This document shows, piece by piece, positions 6,112 to 10,593 of a stretch of 10,593 nucleotides of DNA. Positions within the stretch are counted from its first letter, which is position 1. Every line of letters begins with the position of its first letter. Position numbers and translations under genes: made by a program. Origin of the DNA: Euryarchaeota archaeon UBA88 (lineage in GTDB: Archaea; Thermoplasmatota; Poseidoniia; Poseidoniales; Poseidoniaceae); contig DAME01000041.1 in assembly GCA_002499545.1 (NCBI GenBank), forward strand, positions 1-10,593, read 5' to 3'. The notes beneath the pieces were generated by a model. That model was not told the origin of the DNA, did not search any database, and worked only from the letters and a program-made list of their open reading frames with translations.

Positions 6112-7713
6112 ATGGCGGCCACCCACGGGACTCCTTCCGGAGACCTCGATGCGTACGGAATTTCACCATCGGGCGACGTCTACTGGAACCATGAAGTCAG
6201 TACTCTTGTGGAACTTGCGGTGGCCCGTGGTGAAGGCACGTTCAGCGCTCACCGCGCACTTGTAACAGAGACCGGCGACCGCACAGGGCGCTCTCCAAAC
6301 GACAAATTTGTCGTCGATGAACCGTCGGTTTCCAGTGACATAAACTGGGGCGAGGTCAACGTTTCGACCACGCCTGAAGTCTTTCAGCGAATGCGCGCTA
6401 AGGTAATCGACTATCTTTCGATACAGGGCGATCTTTTCGTACAAGATTTGTACTGTGGTGCTGATTTCAGCGAAGCCCTTCCAATCCGAGTCATCAATCA
6501 AAACGCTTGGCACAATGCCTTTGCGCGAAACATGTTTATTCGCCCTTCCGCAGAACAGCTTGCCAAACACTCCCCCGAATTCACCGTATTTCACGCACCG
6601 CATTTCCAAGCCGATGCCAGTGAAGAAGGGTTGAATTCAGAATGCTTTGTTATTGTGAACTATGATGCCAAAGAAGTGATTATCGGCGGAACCCGTTACG
6701 CTGGAGAAATTAAAAAGTCGATTTTCTCGGTTATGAACCTCATTCTTCCAAAGAAGGGAATACTTCCTATGCACTGTTCAGCGAACACAACTGGTGAAAA
6801 TACCGCCGTCTTTTTCGGACTTTCGGGCACCGGGAAAACCACACTCTCTGCAGACCCAAAGCGGGCGTTAATCGGGGATGATGAGCACGGCTGGGGCGCA
6901 AATGGCGTGTTCAATTTCGAAGGAGGCTGCTATGCAAAACTCATCGATTTGTCTGAAGAAGATGAACCAGCGATTTTTGGAACCACTCGAAAGTTTGGAA
7001 CCGTTCTTGAAAACATCGTGATGGATTCCGATGGAGTCCCCGATTTTACAGATACGAGTAAAACGCAAAACACCCGCGGTTCGTATCCAATTGAATTCAT
7101 TGAGAACCGTACCATGGATTCCAAAGGTGGCCACCCACAAAACGTGATTTTCCTGACCTGTGATGCATTTGGTGTTCTCCCTCCAATCTCCCGATTGACT
7201 CCCGACCAAGCCGCATACCACTTCATCTCAGGCTATACTGCCAAAGTAGCGGGAACCGAAATTGGGGTCAAAGAACCCCAAGCAACGTTTTCTGCATGCT
7301 TTGGTGAACCGTTCATGCCAATGCACCCAGGAGTATATGCTGACCTTCTGTCCAAGAAAATGGAAGAACACGGCGCCACAGCATGGCTCATCAACACCGG
7401 TTGGTCTGGTGGCTCGTACGGTGTAGGAAATCGGATGAAAATCCGCTTCACACGTGCAATGCTCAATGCAGCAATGGACGGCGACTTAGATGATGTCGAA
7501 TTCATCACCGATTCACGATTTGGCTTCGATGTCCCCGCTATATGTCCCGGCGTACCATCTGAACTTCTTCAGCCCCGAAACACGTGGTCCGATACGTCCG
7601 AATTCGACCGAACAGCAGACAAACTCGCCGATATGTTCAACGTGAATTTCGCCCGATATGCAGAAGGCGTTTCAGCACAAGTGAACGCATCGGCACCAAC
7701 GCCTTTGTCTTGA
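6112..7713 (+). CDS. pckA: Phosphoenolpyruvate carboxykinase (ATP), EC 4.1.1.49
   Basis: Cytosolic enzyme converting oxaloacetate + ATP to PEP + CO2 + ADP, the entry step of gluconeogenesis. At 533 residues it is full length for the ATP-type family (about 540). Seen: N-terminal DLDAYGIS (11-18); substrate-binding RTGRSPNDKF (57-66) with Arg60 matching E. coli Arg65; KK at 201-202 and MHCSAN (220-225) with His221, matching the metal-ligand Lys213/His232 region; P-loop GLSGTGKTT (236-244) with Lys242; kinase-2/metal loop DDEHGW (256-261); NTRGSYP (320-326) with Arg322 matching Arg333. All expected catalytic residues are present, so it should be active. The ATG at 6112 is the only sensible start: an in-frame stop lies at 6064-6066 with no Met between. 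AGAGGG about 18 nt upstream is too distant to be a good ribosome site. It is divergent from the membrane protein gene and convergent with polC, so it is probably transcribed alone. The ATP-type is typical of bacteria, so ancient transfer is plausible. Confidence 0.97.
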   Translation: MAATHGTPSGDLDAYGISPSGDVYWNHEVSTLVELAVARGEGTFSAHRALVTETGDRTGRSPNDKFVVDEPSVSSDINWGEVNVSTTPEVFQRMRAKVIDYLSIQGDLFVQDLYCGADFSEALPIRVINQNAWHNAFARNMFIRPSAEQLAKHSPEFTVFHAPHFQADASEEGLNSECFVIVNYDAKEVIIGGTRYAGEIKKSIFSVMNLILPKKGILPMHCSANTTGENTAVFFGLSGTGKTTLSADPKRALIGDDEHGWGANGVFNFEGGCYAKLIDLSEEDEPAIFGTTRKFGTVLENIVMDSDGVPDFTDTSKTQNTRGSYPIEFIENRTMDSKGGHPQNVIFLTCDAFGVLPPISRLTPDQAAYHFISGYTAKVAGTEIGVKEPQATFSACFGEPFMPMHPGVYADLLSKKMEEHGATAWLINTGWSGGSYGVGNRMKIRFTRAMLNAAMDGDLDDVEFITDSRFGFDVPAICPGVPSELLQPRNTWSDTSEFDRTADKLADMFNVNFARYAEGVSAQVNASAPTPLS

Positions 7714-7729
7714 ATTAGACTTTCAAAGG
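7702..7729. terminator. Hairpin spanning the convergent stop codons of pckA and polC
   Basis: CCTTTG at 7702-7707 pairs with CAAAGG at 7724-7729, and inside it TCT (7708-7710) can pair with AGA (7717-7719) around a 6-nt loop, leaving a 4-nt bulge. The structure contains the TGA of pckA (7711-7713) and the reverse TGA of polC (7723-7725). It reads equally in both directions, as expected for a shared bidirectional terminator of convergent genes with only 9 bp between them. The stem is short, and role is inferred from position. Confidence 0.35.
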
Positions 7730-10593
7730 AAGTCGGAAAGCGAGAGTTGTCGTGCTCTGTCATTGTTGAACAGCGAATCGGCACTGTCCGACAACCATTC
7801 GACGTTTTGTTTCGTGTAGTTGTCGACACCGTAGGTCGCCATAACGTGCTTTGTGACCTTGATATATTTCCGAACAGCACCTTCTGAAACAGTTAGTGCC
7901 AAGTTGCCTTGACAAAGACCGCCTTCAGTCTTTGCAACGCCGACGCTCGCCAATCCGCGACCGGTCTCCTTTTTCGGCTGAATACAATTGCCTGAAACCG
8001 GCATTCTACGGTACGAGTGACCACACTTGAGACATCGAACTTTCTGACGCGCGTAAGCATTCAAATTACCACGTAAATCTGGTAGGAAGTGTGAACGGAC
8101 AACGCTTGAAGCAACCGTTCGAACATTGACACCGCGCAGTCGATGTCCGAGGTCGAGCTGCCCATTCATCTTGTCAATCATGGTGTCGAGGGTTTTGTAG
8201 GCTGAAAAGGCAGGGCCTTCGTCAAGTGAGTTGCATCCGTGCGTGTAACCATAACCTCGTACTGCGGCAACTGAACCGAGCCGACGCTCGACAAAATCCA
8301 TTCGCTCAGCGCATTCCTTTGGATGGACTTGAGACTGAGTTGCTTCGTAGAAGTCACGGGTGTAAAACCATCCCGAATCGACGTTGAGAGCTTCTTTGTC
8401 AACTTCTGTCGGGTTGAGCCGAGTGGTCAAGACAAGCGGAGCATCCATCAGTCCGCCCCGATTTGCAGGCAGAATTTCTCTGCTGAAGTTGAGCAACCCA
8501 TCCATTAAGAGCATGATCGCATCTTCATCGCCGTCACAATTTCGACGCTTTGCAGCGTGGAACAAAGGATGCGCATATCCACCTGAACAGTCGGCCCAAC
8601 CGATGATGCGGCTGAGCACACCACCAGACGTGTGAGGTGCCAGCGCACAGATAAGATGGCCAACCAGATCATCGGGCGTATCAACGTTGTAATACGGCTC
8701 CATGTCATAGTATCGAACCAGTAAATCATCGATGAATTTTGCCGTGCGGACAAAGAATTCTCCGGCACTTTTTGCAACGATGAAATCTTGTGGAAAGAGC
8801 TCCAACATTTGTTCGTTGTGTGTGAGCGGGACTCCGTCGCAATCATGCGTATAGCCGAGTGAGTGAAGTTGCTGCCACGTGACATCGATTTCTCTGGGAG
8901 TGAAGTGAGTTACCGGCACGTCACTCATGTCGTATCGAACCGTTCCGTCCCTAAATACCGGAAGTTCATACTTCGCCCGTAACAGGCCTTTCTCGATTGC
9001 TTCTGGAGTTTGGTCTCGGCTGGCGATTTTTTTCATGCACTTCACTTGGCGAGGCAATCGGTCCATTCCAAGCCTCACCCTTGCATCTTCAATCATGGTG
9101 TCGAGTCGTACAGTTTGAATCTCTCCTCGCCGTCTACGCTGAGTGTTTTCAGTGGGCCGCATGGCGGTCCGACCTCCGCATGCAAGAGGTGCTCCACTCA
9201 CAGAGACGTTGCCCGTATCTTTGTGATGGCACAGTATAAACGGAGATTCTCGGCCGCATTTTTTGCACAGACGTTTGCCCATTTGAACGCGAATACTTTG
9301 CTTTTGAGCAGCGTTCGCTAACAATCGCTGATTGCCTCCGTTCAGGTCGATAGGAAACAGTGCATGGGTCATCGGATTCATGATTCTCGGTGCCGCCTTT
9401 TCCGGCCGACCCATGCGACATCCGATGCGCACGGGTGCAGCATGCTCCCAACGCAAATCGGAAATTTTACGGACTTGTAACAGAATACCGTCTACGGCGT
9501 GATCGTCTTCATGAAGTTGAGCGGCAAGATATTCATCAGGGTCAACAGGGCCCTTGTCTTCGACCTTTTCGACCGCCTGCCGTCCGACGACATCAGTTTC
9601 TGAGATGCCAAGGCCTCTTTGACGAGCATCCGTTTCCGCAGCGATTCGAACAGTCGCTCGAGCTTTTGACAATTCATCTTGCCGTTGACGCTCGGCATTT
9701 AGCGTGGCATGGCACGTTCTTAGCTGCTCAATGCGCGCTTCAAAGCGAGCCTTGGCGTCAACGATTCGCAGTGGCTTGGCACCTTCAAACGAAAATCCAA
9801 ATCCTTCCAACACAGCAGGCCACCCGCTGGTGATGACCAAGTCATTCCCGTCATGGTGATGGCGCAGACCCAATATCATGGCTGCTCCTTTGGCAAGTCC
9901 GTGTTGAACATAGGCCCACGCTTCTGGAACTTCAGTGGCGAAGACGGGGGCTACAGGCTTCGCATCCAGCCCAGGGATGTCAAAATCTTCGAACCGTTCG
10001 ATGAGCTCAGGCTGAAGAATATCCATTGTCGCTTGATTCCAATTTTTTACACCATCAACGATGCGCAGTTGGCGCTGCTCCTGCAACGGCTTTGCAACCA
10101 ATCCTTCTTCGTCACCTGTCTGCGAACCGAGTGGCTCAATTGCAGCACCTTCAATGATATCGAGGAATGGAGGAACCCATTCTATGGGCAGGTCTCGAAA
10201 CCAGGGATTGTGTGGTGGAGTGAGTGATGTTTTGAACCGAACCGCAGTCGCTTTTCCTTGCTGCCAATTCATAGGAACTGTGGTCAAAAAACGATGCCAT
10301 TTCCTTCGAGTGTGGAACTGTGCATCGGGGTCATCTGCATCTTCGGGCTGTATCCCCGGAACGCCATCAGGAAGTACTTCTTTCAATTCGGGGAATATTT
10401 CGAGAAATGCCTTGACCGCAGAGCTGGAATTCAATTCTTCGAGAAGGTCGCTTGCCCACCAGTCGATTGAGTAACCTGCTGGAACCAACTTCTTGTTGTT
10501 CTCCATGAATTCACCGTAGCCGAGAACCAGTTCTCCGTTATCCCATACCGAGCCTACTTTCTTACGAACAGCCGTGTAACTTTGCGCGTCATC
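7723..10593 (-). CDS. polC: DNA polymerase D large subunit DP2, N-terminus beyond window edge
   Basis: Catalytic subunit of the archaeal heterodimeric D-family replicative polymerase; partners are the small exonuclease subunit DP1 and PCNA. The frame stays open to base 10593, and the residues before the Met at 10506 (an LVLGYGEF stretch) match DP2, so that Met is internal; 956 residues are visible and about 200-250 missing. Counting from that Met: GYSIDWW (11-17); a charged, coiled-coil-like segment around 250-345; IGCRMGRPEKA (361-371); zinc ribbon with C414, C417, C426, C443; active-site NCDGDED (656-662, bases 8521-8541) followed by LMDGLLNFSREILP; ANRGGLMDAPLV (681-692); C-terminal zinc ribbon C825, C828, C841, C865; LTVSEGAVRKY (871-881). 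The last eight residues, QLSLSDFL, form a PCNA-interacting peptide (Q-x-x-L-x-x-F-L) at the extreme C-terminus, as in other DP2 proteins. No intein interrupts the active-site motif. Both zinc ribbons have a widened second knuckle. Confidence 0.97.
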   Translation of the reverse strand, partial: DDAQSYTAVRKKVGSVWDNGELVLGYGEFMENNKKLVPAGYSIDWWASDLLEELNSSSAVKAFLEIFPELKEVLPDGVPGIQPEDADDPDAQFHTRRKWHRFLTTVPMNWQQGKATAVRFKTSLTPPHNPWFRDLPIEWVPPFLDIIEGAAIEPLGSQTGDEEGLVAKPLQEQRQLRIVDGVKNWNQATMDILQPELIERFEDFDIPGLDAKPVAPVFATEVPEAWAYVQHGLAKGAAMILGLRHHHDGNDLVITSGWPAVLEGFGFSFEGAKPLRIVDAKARFEARIEQLRTCHATLNAERQRQDELSKARATVRIAAETDARQRGLGISETDVVGRQAVEKVEDKGPVDPDEYLAAQLHEDDHAVDGILLQVRKISDLRWEHAAPVRIGCRMGRPEKAAPRIMNPMTHALFPIDLNGGNQRLLANAAQKQSIRVQMGKRLCKKCGRESPFILCHHKDTGNVSVSGAPLACGGRTAMRPTENTQRRRRGEIQTVRLDTMIEDARVRLGMDRLPRQVKCMKKIASRDQTPEAIEKGLLRAKYELPVFRDGTVRYDMSDVPVTHFTPREIDVTWQQLHSLGYTHDCDGVPLTHNEQMLELFPQDFIVAKSAGEFFVRTAKFIDDLLVRYYDMEPYYNVDTPDDLVGHLICALAPHTSGGVLSRIIGWADCSGGYAHPLFHAAKRRNCDGDEDAIMLLMDGLLNFSREILPANRGGLMDAPLVLTTRLNPTEVDKEALNVDSGWFYTRDFYEATQSQVHPKECAERMDFVERRLGSVAAVRGYGYTHGCNSLDEGPAFSAYKTLDTMIDKMNGQLDLGHRLRGVNVRTVASSVVRSHFLPDLRGNLNAYARQKVRCLKCGHSYRRMPVSGNCIQPKKETGRGLASVGVAKTEGGLCQGNLALTVSEGAVRKYIKVTKHVMATYGVDNYTKQNVEWLSDSADSLFNNDRARQLSLSDFL

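Noticed and set aside
6163..6609. Open frame of about 148 codons on the minus strand opposite pckA
   Set aside because: Entirely inside conserved pckA coding sequence, including its substrate-binding loop; no independent evidence.
9390..9833. Open frame of about 147 codons on the plus strand opposite polC
   Set aside because: Antisense shadow; the composition is what reverse translation of DP2 codons gives, with no ribosome site or family pattern.
10061..10474. Open frame of about 137 codons on the plus strand opposite polC
   Set aside because: It lies wholly antisense to a well-supported DP2 coding region, has no recognisable domain and looks like a codon-bias shadow.
10504..10506. ATG at 10506 as the true start of DP2
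   Set aside because: The frame continues upstream without a stop to the window edge and the upstream residues match DP2; the conserved N-terminal third is otherwise missing.
1..10593. Defence island, CRISPR array, prophage or mobile element
   Set aside because: No direct-repeat array, transposase, integrase, nuclease or toxin motif was seen; the recognised genes are core metabolism and replication.

Overview
The window reads as a piece of a euryarchaeal chromosome. The firmest evidence is the right-hand gene, the large subunit (DP2) of the D-family replicative DNA polymerase, which is found only in Archaea. Base composition is balanced, genes are packed tightly on both strands, and there is an ATP-type PEP carboxykinase and a very large polytopic membrane protein. 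Together these suggest an uncultured planktonic euryarchaeote such as Marine Group II/Poseidoniales. That lineage assignment is an inference from gene content and has not been tested.

Layout, left to right. (1) 1-1296 (+): the C-terminal four fifths of an alpha-D-phosphohexomutase, closest by motif to phosphoglucosamine mutase; its N-terminus lies outside the window. (2) 1286-1867 (-): a LURP-one-related / tubby-like-fold small protein, convergent with the mutase and overlapping its 3' end by 11 bp. (3) 1868-2011: a 144-bp spacer with two inverted repeats and an A/T-rich promoter-like element. (4) 2012-6019 (-): a giant membrane protein of about 1335 residues with a hydrophilic N-terminus, roughly 37 hydrophobic segments and one charged central loop; its function is unknown. 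(5) 6020-6111: a short divergent intergenic region that must carry two promoters. (6) 6112-7713 (+): complete ATP-dependent PEP carboxykinase. (7) 7723-10593 (-): DP2, convergent with the carboxykinase across 9 bp; its 5' end runs off the window. A small hairpin spans both stop codons.

The genes do not form one operon. The mutase (amino-sugar or sugar-phosphate supply) and the carboxykinase (gluconeogenesis from oxaloacetate) are central carbon metabolism, DP2 is replication, and the two minus-strand genes between them are of unknown role. No stretch longer than 300 bases lacks a gene. I saw no tRNA, rRNA, CRISPR array, insertion sequence or attachment site.

The most interesting items are the giant repeat-like membrane protein, the expanded second knuckles in both DP2 zinc ribbons, and the ATP-type (rather than GTP-type) carboxykinase next to an archaeal replication gene. 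I found no convincing new multi-gene system.
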